Below are positions 46,268 through 54,612 of a stretch of 64,000 bases of DNA, in pieces; the first letter of the stretch is position 1, and the number at the start of each line of letters is the position of its first letter. A program made the position numbers and the translations under genes. The notes below the pieces were generated by a model. That model was given only the letters and a program-made list of their open reading frames with translations, was not told where the DNA came from and made no database searches. The stretch covers positions 496,001 to 560,000 of the forward strand of contig QPMI01000477.1 of NCBI GenBank assembly GCA_004431415.1. The letters are read 5' to 3'. This stretch comes from Cyanophora paradoxa (taxonomy: Eukaryota; Glaucocystophyceae; Cyanophorales; Cyanophoraceae).

Positions 46268-47329
46268 CGGGCGCCGCGAGCGCTGGGCCCGCTTCGACGC
46301 TTTATCGCGAGGCGAGCGCTGGCGGGTCATCGTTTGCTCTGGTGCAGGCGCGCGGGCCGCCGTGGCCGGTGCCGCCGGTGCCTGGCCGCGGGCCCCTCGG
46401 CGCCGCCCGATCTCGAGGCGGGGGCGCGGGCGCGGCCGGATCGCGATCGCGCGCCCCTGCCGCCATTCAGGCCCGCGGCCGTGGCAGAAGCTGCAGTGCC
46501 GGCCCCGGTCCCGATCCCGATGCCCCAGGCCGGCCCGTGGCCAGCACCGGCACGTGCACCGCCGCCGGCTGCACTGGCAGCTGCAGCTGCAGCTCCCGTC
46601 GACGTCGCCGCTTCGCCCGCGCCGCCGCCGCCGTCGCCTGCGCGCCCGCGCGTCCTGGTCGTCGATGACAACGAGCTCGTGCGCCGTACCCCTGCCATGC
46701 CCATCCCTTACGCCCCTTCCCTCCCCACTTAGACTCCCTCCTCCCCCTTCCCCCCACCCCCCCACCCCCCTTCCCATCGCCAATTCCGGATCCCCTCCCC
46801 TCCTTCCCCCCCTCCCCTCCCCCCTCGCCCCGCCCCGCCCTCCCCGCCCCCTCCCCCTCCCCGCCCCCTCCCCGCCCCCTCTCCCTCCCCCTTTCCCTCT
46901 CCCCCCTAGCTCCGCTGAGACTGAGACTGAGACCTGGCCGGCGGGCCGCAGAGCCTGCGGGTGCTCCGGAGACAGGTGCAGAGGCTCGGGTACGAGGCCG
47001 TCGGGGCCGGCAACGGCGCCAACGCGGGGGCGCCTGCCCGTCGTGTTCGTCTCCGCCAACGCGACTCCGGCCGACCGCGCCGCCGCCCGCGACGCCGGTG
47101 CCGACGCCTTCCTCGGTGCCCTCCCTCGCTGAATGAGAAGTCTATCAAAACATAAACGTTTACCAATTGCAACCATAACAGACGAATTACCAATTGCGAG
47201 CTCGGATCGCGCTCTAGGCTGACCGCGCGCGCCCCGTGCTCGCCCGCGCCCGCGGTCGCAGCGAAGCCGGTGACGCAGGAGATGGTCGCGGGGGCGCTGC
47301 GGGCACACGCCGGCCTCCCCAAGGCCTAG
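28612..47329 (+). CDS. Membrane-bound hybrid histidine kinase (PAS, HisKA, HATPase, two receiver regions), split by a 12.8-kb intron
   Basis: A two-component sensor kinase. Exon 1 (28612-28730) and exon 2 (28839-29035) encode hydrophobic helices. The next exon, 41878-42207, continues in perfect phase (G|CT) across an intron holding an LTR element, and adds one or two more membrane helices. A helical linker (VERDEVERAVLW, exon to 42321) leads to a PAS-like domain from 42376 (APVGILGVDARGRV). HisKA follows in 43312-43584 with phospho-acceptor His in ALHELRQPLG. HATPase motifs: N-box LSNLVHNALRF (44246-44426), VVEDTGVGI and FEPFHQ (44481-44533), GTGLGLPIARR (45079-45122 plus 45194-45270). A degenerate receiver-like region is read from 45473 to about 46230. 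A second receiver has VLVVDDNEL (to 46675), VVFVSANATP (46952-47115) and KPVTQEMV (47262-47329), ending in TAG. The aspartate segment of this receiver is missing. Splicing at 46230-46480 is unresolved. Several donors are GC. Confidence 0.88.
29092..29096. repeat. Target site duplication, left copy (CGCGT)
   Basis: CGCGT immediately precedes the left LTR and is repeated immediately after the right LTR at 41708-41712. A 5-bp duplication is the usual signature of LTR-retrotransposon integration. Confidence 0.92.
29097..29379 (-). repeat. Left LTR (283 bp)
   Basis: Begins TGTCGGATGGGAGG and ends CCAGGCGACA. I read no difference between it and the copy at 41425-41707. It contains a short hairpin (CCGCGCAGTACTGCGCGG) near its left end. 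If the element is on the minus strand this is the 3' LTR. Confidence 0.95.
31709..31840. repeat. Two internal copies of the LTR-adjacent ACTCCTCTTCCGCTGA motif
   Basis: ACTCCTCTTCCGCTGA occurs at 31709 and 31821, each followed by AGAG so that CTCTTC-CGCT-GAAGAG can form a 6-bp-stem hairpin. The same 16 bases, apart from the last, lie directly against the left LTR at 29380-29394. On the minus strand they are purine-rich, so they are copies of the proposed polypurine tract. Confidence 0.7.
40304..40401. repeat. 49-bp tandem duplication inside the LTR element
   Basis: Two adjacent copies beginning CCGGAAGGAACTCGGGCG and ending CCGGTCCACTCG, differing by about one base. Confidence 0.85.
40463..40546. 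repeat. Short spaced direct repeat inside the LTR element
   Basis: CCGACCGGGAATAGCACC plus CTCGGG occurs at about 40463-40486 and 40523-40546, about 60 bp apart. Confidence 0.8.
41425..41707 (-). repeat. Right LTR (283 bp)
   Basis: Identical to 29097-29379 over its full length as read by eye, with TG and CA ends. If the element is on the minus strand this is the 5' LTR and should carry its promoter. The sequence next to it (GGCGCCACTGCTCACGG on the minus strand) would be the primer-binding site, but it does not start with the usual TGG. Confidence 0.95.
41708..41712. repeat. Target site duplication, right copy (CGCGT)
   Basis: Matches 29092-29096. The kinase intron sequence resumes here. 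Confidence 0.92.
42660..42712 (+). repeat. Tandem repeat at a kinase intron end
   Basis: GCGAGTGCGACTGTTTTCGC is present twice, back to back apart from a GATC spacer, just before the 3' splice site at 42712. The second copy supplies the polypyrimidine-AG of the acceptor. Confidence 0.75.
44516..45000 (+). repeat. Four copies of a kinase exon-end/donor segment spread through the following intron
   Basis: The exon end CCCTTCCACCAG followed by GCGAGC (44524-44539) is echoed at about 44708-44722 (CCTTCCACCAGGCCAGC), 44807-44827 (CCCTTCGATTCCACCAGG then CGAGCC) and 44988-45003 (CCTTCCACCATGCAAGCC). The real continuation exon starts at 45079. The intron, about 546 nt, therefore seems to have grown by repeated copying of its own 5' splice-site region. 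Confidence 0.65.
46229..46262 (+). repeat. (GCC)n trinucleotide run
   Basis: About ten GCC repeats between the degenerate receiver-like region and the final receiver of the kinase gene. If translated it is a poly-Ala linker. The local splice structure is uncertain. Confidence 0.8.
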
Positions 47330-48162
47330 GACCTAGGCCCAGGCCTAGGACCCCGGCCATCGCCATGGCCCCGTGCATGCACGGGCCCTCGTCGATCGCG
47401 AAACAGCCCGGCCCACGCCATATGCATGGCGATGGCCTCGCGCACGGGTCCTCGCGACAGTTCACGATCGCGAGGGGGCCGAGACGTTTTCTCTGCTGCT
47501 GCAGGAGTCGATGTCGATGTCATTTCGTTAAAGTTTCGAACAGTCACTGAGTGTTACTATTTGCAAATGAGAACAGTTGTTGTACGTACGTGCATCCTTG
47601 GAGCATAGCGCGCAGTGCATATAAATCCATCATCGCATTATTATTACAGAATCAGTTTCACAGTCGTACGCGTAAACTAATCGGTAGCTATTGACTGCAA
47701 ATATTCCCGAGTAATTTTATATTGAATCGTCGTCGATGTTGTTCCTGTTTCTGGGGCTTTTTTCGACGAAGTCTTCTAGACCTGATTTATTGTCGAGCTT
47801 CAGCTGTACTTCCCGTTGATATTGCACTTGTTTTCCCCATCTTCTCAGAAGGTCTGCCAGCCCGCAGGGCCGGCCGCCGCACCGTGGCACTTGGATCGGC
47901 GGATATAGAGCACTGATCATGACACCTCGCCACTCAGCCGCCAGCTACCCCCCCCCCCCCCCCCCTCCCCGCCCCCACCCCCTCCCCTCCCCTCCTTACA
48001 TATACGCTTGCACATGTGTGAATCACGATTGCAATTCTTTCAATATATTCTATTTTCCGTACACTGTACCATGCAGTTCAGATTTAATCTGGGTCGCCCC
48101 CGACCACAATCATGGTCGGAGAGGACCGATTTGTATTCAGTAATCCGCGACAATGATCGTGA
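47330..48162. other. Intergenic, between convergent gene ends
   Basis: About 830 bp between the stop of the kinase gene (plus) and the stop of the TIG protein gene (minus). It is AT-richer than the genes from 47520 to 47780 and from 48000 to 48100 and has an interrupted C-run near 47949-47966. No gene or clear polyadenylation signal is recognised. Confidence 0.6.
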
Positions 48163-50189
48163 TCAAAGAGCACCAATATGTGCCCAGAGGAGACGGGGGC
48201 CGAGGGCGGCGACGAGGACTGCGGCGAGGAGCCCCGCAAGGGACGTCGTTGGTACGATGCCCGGTGCGGCGCCGCTGTAGTACGGCCTGCGGAGGGGGGC
48301 GGGGTGGGAGGTCACGATCACGCGTGAAAGAAGAGCGCCCCTCGTCCGGATTCATGCATATAAGTGGGGGGCGAAAATTCTAATGTGCATGTTTATATAA
48401 TTAACGGGTTTATGACTAGTAAATTCAAATACGCGTATACAATATATTGGGCATGCACGCACACGGCGGCGACGGGGGAATTCCACGCGAAAGCATTGAC
48501 GAAGGTGAAGGTGTCGAAGGCGCCGCTCGGGCTGCGGACCTCGAGGCCGTACCCCTGGCCCGGCGCGTACGCCGCCCCCTGCACGCGAAGCGGGCTTATA
48601 ATTAGACGGGCGAAGTGCAGCGCGTCAGCCAGCGCCTTTGGATCTGCGGTGCACCGAGAGAGACCGCGCGCGGCCACGTGCACGGGCGGCGCAGAGTGAG
48701 ATGTCGGGCACCGCTGCGCGTGCGACGCGAGATCAGCCAAGCCAAATTGAAAAACTGCGCAATATTTAATCTGAATGCCCAGGCCTAGGGCGCACTGAAG
48801 CGGATTTCTTCGGCGCTGACGAAGCGGGGGTTGATGGCGGGGCAGCGGACGGTCCCCGAGACGATGTCGATCTGCGCCCCCGGCCCGCCGGCGCGGCCGC
48901 GTCTCAGGGGCGGTGCCCCGGGCGGCCGCGGACTGGGCGCACGGCAACGGCTTCGCCGAAGGAGAAGCCCTCACCGAAGATGCTCACCTCGCCCCCCGTC
49001 TGCGGCAGCCGCAGGCGGGGCGCGATCAGCGTCATGGTAACTAATTTTACAAATCAAAAACCGATCGCGAGGGCCGGGTGCACGTGCACGTGCACGTGGC
49101 GGCCAGCGCTAGCTCGATTGTGATGCGAACCTGGGGGGTCTGGAGGACGGGGGCGCTGAAGAGGGCGCGGTTGTCGGCGTCGAAGGCAACGGCGGAGGCA
49201 CCAGCGGCGCTGCTGATGCCCGAGACGGAGACGCGCGTGATGTTCTGCGCGGGCGAATTAATTTTATAATATTGTTTGCAGTCAGTTATTTTTCAATCGA
49301 TCGCGAGGCTATGTATATATGTATATATCCGTTTAAGCCGGGGCGCTCGCGCGCACCAGTCGGGCCCGGGGCGCCGGCGCCGGGGTCGGTGAGCTCGGGA
49401 TCGAGCCGGGGGAGGGCGAGGGCGAAGGGGAGGGGCTCGCGGTGGCCGCCGGCGAGGGGCTCGGGCTCGCAGAAGGCGAGGGCGACGGCGAAGGCGACGG
49501 GCTGGCCGTGGGCGACGGCCGCGGGCTGGCGCTGGCCGACGGGGACGGGGACGGGCTGGGCGACGGGGACGGGCTGGGCGAGGGCGTGGGACGCAGGGGG
49601 TCCACGCAGACGCCACTGATGTCGGAAAAGGGAGAGACGCAGATGCATTTCTCCGGGGTGACTGTCAGGCTCGCTCCGTGGGCGCATTTGTGCTTGCACA
49701 CCTGCGAGTCTACGGGTTCAAGGGGGCTCGGATGCGCGCGCGGCGGGCGCCGCGACGCGATCGGTTGCGGGCCCGGGCCGGGACGCGCACGCCGTCGACG
49801 AGCAGCTCGTGGCAGTGGCAGACTCCCACAACCACGGTCGCATTGTGGGCGCAGGGGGGTGGAATACAGAAAGATCTCCCTTCATCCGAATCATATATTT
49901 CTTGAAGCGGTGAAGCGCAGACGCAAGGAACCCCACTGCATCTGGCCTCATTCGTATCGATGCCGAGGGTGCAATCGAAACCGGCCAAGGTCGACCCCGG
50001 ATAGGCCGAGCTCCCGGTACCACTGCAGGGGCAGCACGCCGCGGCGAGCTGGATGCTGCTGGCTGATAGGAAGGCGACCACGGCGAGGAGGCCCGGGGCC
50101 AGCGAGGGCCGCGGCGGAATCGATCGTGAGCGCGACGAGCCCGAGCCCGCCATCGATATCCGGACGCGCAGCATCCGGCTGATGATCAT
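48163..50189 (-). CDS. Secreted Cys-rich, Ser-Pro stalk, TIG-domain protein with hydrophobic C-terminus
   Basis: Probably a small surface or cell-wall protein. Starts at 50189, or more likely at the in-frame ATG 50153, which gives a compact signal peptide (APGLLAVVAFLSASS then AAACC). Exon 1 (to 49791) has a dozen cysteines (CCPCSGTGS, CSGVPCVCAS, CIPPPC, VCHCHELL). Exon 2 (49701-49357) adds more cysteines in an EGF-like spacing and then a long (SP)n stalk. Exons 3-5 (49244-49131, 48999-48943, 48871-48796) encode a TIG-like fold (TGGEVSIFGEGFSFGEA). One or two further exons (from 48754) end in FDTFTFVNAF. The last exon (48286-48163) encodes PTTSLAGLLAAVLVAAL, a membrane or GPI-type tail. Phases agree from exon 1 to exon 6; the join to the last exon is less certain. 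No specific ligand can be named. Confidence 0.7.
49357..49600 (-). repeat. Ser-Pro repeat (low-complexity stalk) in the TIG protein
   Basis: Repeated AGCCCG/TCGCCC codons give SPSPSPSPSP runs broken by Ala and Thr. Such stalks are typical of O-glycosylated cell-wall or adhesin proteins in algae. Confidence 0.85.
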
Positions 50190-50543
50190 GGTCGTGGTTT
50201 CCGCCCACGATCGAGCTCGCCGATCCCGGGTCGTAAGGCTGTCCCCGGAGTCTGCTAGCGCTGCTTATGATCAGGGCCTCACGCGTACGGGAGCGCTAGC
50301 GCACTGCGCAGTTCACGTGCTCAGTGCTCAGTGCTCACTGCTCACTGCTCAGCAGAGTCACACACAGTGCACAGCGCTACTACTGCTGCGCTAGCGCTAC
50401 TAGGCTAGCGGGCCAGCGGGTGGCAGCGGCTCAGCCTGCAGCTGCAGGGCCAGTGCAGGCTGCAGCTGACAGCTGCAGGCTACCCAGTACCATCATGCCA
50501 TCGGCATGCCATCATTGCCATGTTGTACCGTAGTACGGTATTA

Positions 50544-51972
50544 GTACCTCAGAAAGTGCCTCTTTTGAAGTCTTTTCCCGGAAGAGTCGAAACGGTTCAA
50601 AGAACTTAGAACTTAGAACTTAGAAGCAAGTAGTAAGTACCGCATGAAGTACGCGCTGGCGGCTCTTACTGTCGAATCAGAGTCGCGAACGCCTCCCGGG
50701 AGTCCTAGGCCTACCGGCCGCGGTACTGTCAAAATATTATGTTAGACTCTGAGACGGGTATTTAGTTAGACGTTTGTCCACCCATAACGATAGTCGCAGT
50801 AGTAGCAAGTTACGAGCAACTAGTACTAGCAGCTCTAGTACTGTCGGAGGCGGAATTCGAAAATTGCCGAGACGAAAAATTGCCGAACAAGCGAGTCCCT
50901 GCGGAGCAGGAGTGGCCTTGGGTCTTGGGGTCTCAACTTGACTCTCAAGGCGTGAGGGTGGCCGGCGCTGGCCGCTCTTTGTTTTAAAACGGGGCCCGCA
51001 ACCGCGCGCGGTTAATTACGTACGCGTGGAGCAACGCCTGGCGCGGCCGGCGCCGGCATCGATATCGATATCGACGTCGCGATCGGCGCCGGCTGCTGCC
51101 GGCCGATATCGATATCGTTAACGTTGATCGCGATCGATTGACCGGACATCGTCTTCACGTCGACGTTGATCGATCGTCGATCGCGATTCACACGAACAGA
51201 GTTTTTTTCGGTAATTCAATCATTGATGTTGTGATCGGCAAAACGTTCACCAAACGATTGCCAACAATTCTTTCAATTGCGAGCGCCTCATTGATCTGCA
51301 ATCTGCCAATTACTAATAATCAATTACTAACAATGACAGGCGATCCGGCTATGTTTATGAGTCTGTGAGAATTTGCATTTTTGTTGAGATGAATTCGCAC
51401 ACACCGAGACAAATGGCTAGAGATATAACTGAGGTGTCCATCTGTGTCAAGTCGAGAGATGAGCCTACGGGACTAAGCCTTTCGGACATCGGACCGGGTG
51501 GAGCTCGTACTGTGAGAATTTGCATGGGCGAAGGGGGGCCAATGACATTTGCGCTTGTCCGTGAATGGGGCGATTGAGCTTTTTGGCCAATGGCGATCGG
51601 GCTTAACGCGAACAATTTCGTTCGTACGTGCTGTTAGTGCTTGTTAGAGGTGTCACATTTGAAAAGTAGCGCCGCCATCGTGCTCCCCAAGGCCGAAAAT
51701 GGGTACCTAGGTCCAAAAATTTTCACCTGAATCGCATTTTGAATTTACAGACAGGATAGGCACAGACCTAAGGGCCTCTACTTTCCCCAAGGCCGATTGC
51801 CGTAAGAAGAAGGTCTGATGATGATGACTCATTGATGCGGTCAGTTGCGAGTCTTGTGAAAAGTCAGTTGAAGAAAAACCGTTGAACCGGCACTTGAGAA
51901 AAAACTTGAAAAACAAAATATGAATAGCAACCTTTTCGACTCCTCCGGGAAAAGAGGTACTTTCTGAAGTAC
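50544..51972. mobile_element. Probable 1.4-kb DNA element with about 40-50-bp inverted ends
   Basis: GTACCTCAGAAAGTGCC at 50544 and onwards to AGAGTCGAAA near 50591 is the imperfect reverse complement of 51932-51972 (CTTTTCGACTCC through AGGTACTTTCTGAAGTAC). The left end carries a 10-bp insertion relative to the right. The interior is AT-richer than flanking DNA and has no transposase motif I can see. A target duplication is not obvious. Confidence 0.6.
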
Positions 51973-52164
51973 TGCATCACGAAAAACCGAACTAAAAAAT
52001 GAAATTGTATATATATATATATGATGAGTACGTACGTTATTCTACTAGGCTACGTGACTAGTAAGTGCACGTGACTTTACTAGTGACTTGGTAGTGAGTA
52101 GTAAGTACTAAGTACCGCATGAAGTACGCGCTGGAAGCTTTTACTAGCCTCCTAGCACAATCGC

Positions 52165-52412
52165 CTACCGTGTAAGACTTATATACCGCGCTGACTTACC
52201 GTAACTACCGCGCTGCCAAATTACCGCGCTCAAAATTTTAATAACGTTAACGCAGTAATTTGGTAGCGCGCTATTAGTATAGCCTATTACCCCCTTGGCT
52301 AGTATTACCGCGGTAATTTGGTACTAAATTGGTAGCGCAGGAAAGCGCAAATCGGGCCCAAATTTGTGGAACGCGCTAATATGTGACGCGGTATTTAAGT
52401 CTTACAGGGTAG
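52165..52412. mobile_element. About 248-bp MITE-like inverted-repeat element
   Basis: Left end CTACCGTGTAAGACTTATA (52165) pairs with the right end GTCTTACAGGGTAG (ending 52412) over about 25 bases with a few mismatches. The interior is filled with ACCGCGCT/AGCGCGGT-type words in both orientations. There is no coding capacity. Confidence 0.65.
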
Positions 52413-52500
52413 TAGCAAAGAGTCGCCGAAGACGTCGACGTCGACCCGGCCCGAGGGCCGAGGTTTCAGCTCCAGCCTCCCGGAGTCCAGCCTTCCATGC

Positions 52501-52656
52501 ACTACCGTGTGGCACTAAATTACCGCGGCATAAATTACCGCGTTAGAAACTCCGGCCCGAGGGTGGCCAAAATACCGCGGACCGCGGTACCAAATTACCG
52601 CGGTAATTAAGTGGGCGCGGTATTATAGTGCCACGTGCACTGTGCCACACGGTAGT
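52501..52656. mobile_element. About 156-bp inverted-repeat element
   Basis: ACTACCGTGTGGCAC at 52501-52515 is exactly inverted at 52642-52656. Its interior repeats AATTACCGCGGTAATT-like palindromes. The end sequence resembles that of the neighbouring 52165-52412 element (TACCGTGT), so both may belong to one family. Confidence 0.65.
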
Positions 52657-53428
52657 AAGTACCGCATGAAGTGCTTATAATTACAGCACGCGGAAGTTAC
52701 GCCATGGCCATGGCACTGATGGCAGTGATGGCACTGATGGCAGCTTCTAGTAGCCTCCTACTACCCGGTACCGGTAGACAGTGGTACCCGCTACGAGTTA
52801 TGGCCCTATGGCGCGGTTTCCGCCATACAAACCTTTTTCCGAGTCAAGTTGATTGACTCGAGTCGGCGGAGCTCTCGACCAATAGCTGCCCGGTGCCCGG
52901 TTTCGAGTCAAATTAGTGTTGCCAGGTGCCCGCGTTTTCCCCGTACTATTTCGACTTGAAAATGCCAGTGTTTTCCGATTGGGCACGTGCTTGTATATTT
53001 CGCATGCTATATATAAGCTGCTGTTGGCAGTTACTAGCCGGCGGTTACTAGGACTGTACCAGGTAGCTACTAGAACCATACCAGGTAGGTAATTTACATA
53101 AGGGCAGGATCTGCCAAACTGGCCCACTGGCAGGAAACTCCGCCTAAGGCCCATAACTCGTAGCGACCGGTAGACACAATTTGTCACACAAAGCCTGAGC
53201 CGGCGCCTCTCTGGCCCTGAGGTGATCATGAATTATGATCTGCAGCTGAGAACTCCGGAATCTCGAGCTCCTGTGGGCTGTAGCCTGTACTACCGTAGTA
53301 CGGTAGCTGCGAGCTCCTACTAGCCTCCTCCTCGCGCTGCTCCCTTTGCTTGCAAACCGCTGCCGCTGTCACAGTGTTGCAGCCGCCTCGCCGCTAGCTC
53401 GCAAGCTTAAGCCGCTGAGCATTTCGCG

Positions 53429-54007
53429 ATGGCCCGGGGTGCTTTCGGTTACAGGGGGCGCCTCGACGAGGAGCTTCTCAAGGTCGAGGTGCCACGGATA
53501 CCGGGCCTTCCCGGCTTGCGCGCGGTCGCCCACGCCCGAAAGATAAAAGCGCTCTCGTTATATATAAAATTTCGCGTCCTGCGCGATCGATCGTTTCTCA
53601 TCGACCACACGCACGCGCGCGCGCGCAGGTGGAGGAGCCCGTCGCGAGGATCGAAGTTCTAGTGGAGGCCGTGGACACGCGTACGGCGGAGGAGCTCGGG
53701 GGCGTCGCCGAGGGCGACGCGGAGCTCCTGGACGACCTCGCGCTCCTCCAGTCCGACCTCGCCGCCGAGGTGCGCTTCATGGCCAGCACCGCTGGCCGGG
53801 CCGGCCGGCCGGGCCGGCCGGCGCCGTTGCGGGTCCTCATTTCATTCCTGGGCCTGACGCTTGCCGGCTGGGCCGCGCGCGGCGGTTTAAAACCTCAGAA
53901 GCCGTCTTAAGCTTGCCCGTCACACGGCGTGCACGTGGCTGACGCGTACGCGTGCGGGGCGTGCGCAGGCCCTCGACTTTGCCGAGATGCCACCGCTGGA
54001 CTCTTAG
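53429..54007 (+). CDS. Small three-exon gene, 91-residue acidic protein of unknown function
   Basis: ATG 53429 opens exon 1 (53429-53524, 32 codons: MARGAFGYRGRLDEELL then VEVPRIPGLPGLRA). Exon 2 is 53629-53769 (47 codons, starting VEEPVARIEVLVEAVD, rich in Glu/Asp/Leu and probably helical). Exon 3 is 53969-54007 (ALDFAEMPPLDS and stop). All junctions are phase 0 with GT donors and cag acceptors, which supports a real gene. I do not recognise the family. The Leu/Glu-rich middle could form a coiled coil, as in small subunits of larger complexes. It is tail-to-tail with the receptor gene at 54613. An unspliced or different structure cannot be excluded. Confidence 0.5.
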
Positions 54008-54612
54008 CTGCATGCGGGGCCGCGGGTCTGGCATTCCTTGCTTTTATACAATTAGTAAACGTCGAATACAACGACGACCGCCACTTGATCGCTTTGTGAT
54101 AATATTAATGATAATATTAATTGGCCGATAATTCAAAAAAGTGGTTTCGTGATTTCGCACCGGCGCAAGGGGCGCACCCGGCCCCGGGGCAGGCGCAGGC
54201 CTAGGCCCCCTCCCAGCAGGCGGCCTCGAGCTCTCTTATAATTCCGACGGGGCGGCCCGCGACCGCCGGGCCAGGGCCCGGGCCCCCGCACCCACGTGCA
54301 CCGGGAGGGGCATGCTCAGGGGCGGCACGGGCGCACCGCGGCGGAACAAGCCCCCGGCCCGGCGCCGCGCTTGGGCATTTGTAATTGCTTGGGCTTAAGG
54401 CTTGCAATTGGCCAGCGGCGGAGTTGCCATTGAAGTTCGGTTGTTTCCCCAATTTCACCTCAAGCTCACCACCCAACCACCGCGGGCCTGATCATGATTA
54501 TGAGCGAGCACCACCCAGCGTTTGCCGCAAGATAACGCGTCATTTCAAATATATAGAACTCAGTGGTGACTACTACAGCATCGGTTGCAGAAGGCCTAGG
54601 TTGGTTCTGCCT
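54008..54612. other. Intergenic, between convergent gene ends
   Basis: About 605 bp separating the 91-aa gene and the end of the receptor gene. It includes an AT-rich patch at 54040-54150 with two tandem ATAATATTAAT words and a GC-rich patch at 54160-54370. I see no gene here. Confidence 0.6.

Larger units (their letters stand above)
50629..52674. repeat. Dispersed AAGTACCGCATGAAGTAC motif, three copies
   Basis: The motif with flanking AGTAGTA and GCGCTGG occurs at about 50629-50659 and 52099-52133, and in shorter form at about 52650-52674. All three are in the same orientation and close to ends of inverted-repeat elements, so it may be a shared sub-terminal or target sequence. Confidence 0.6.
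50190..53428. other. Gene-free region packed with inverted-repeat elements
   Basis: About 3.2 kb without a supportable gene. It contains the inverted-repeat pair 50544/51972, two smaller terminal-repeat elements (52165-52412 and 52501-52656), three dispersed copies of AAGTACCGCATGAAGT, and palindromes such as TACCGTAGTACGGTA. Two short frames at 51138-51368 and 51365-51577 have no recognisable domain and lie between inverted repeats. Confidence 0.65.

Noticed and set aside
51138-51577. Two short plus-strand frames between the inverted repeats as element-encoded proteins
   Set aside because: Only 76 and 70 codons, no recognisable motif, overlapping a repeated TGTGAGAATTTGCAT; not enough to call genes.
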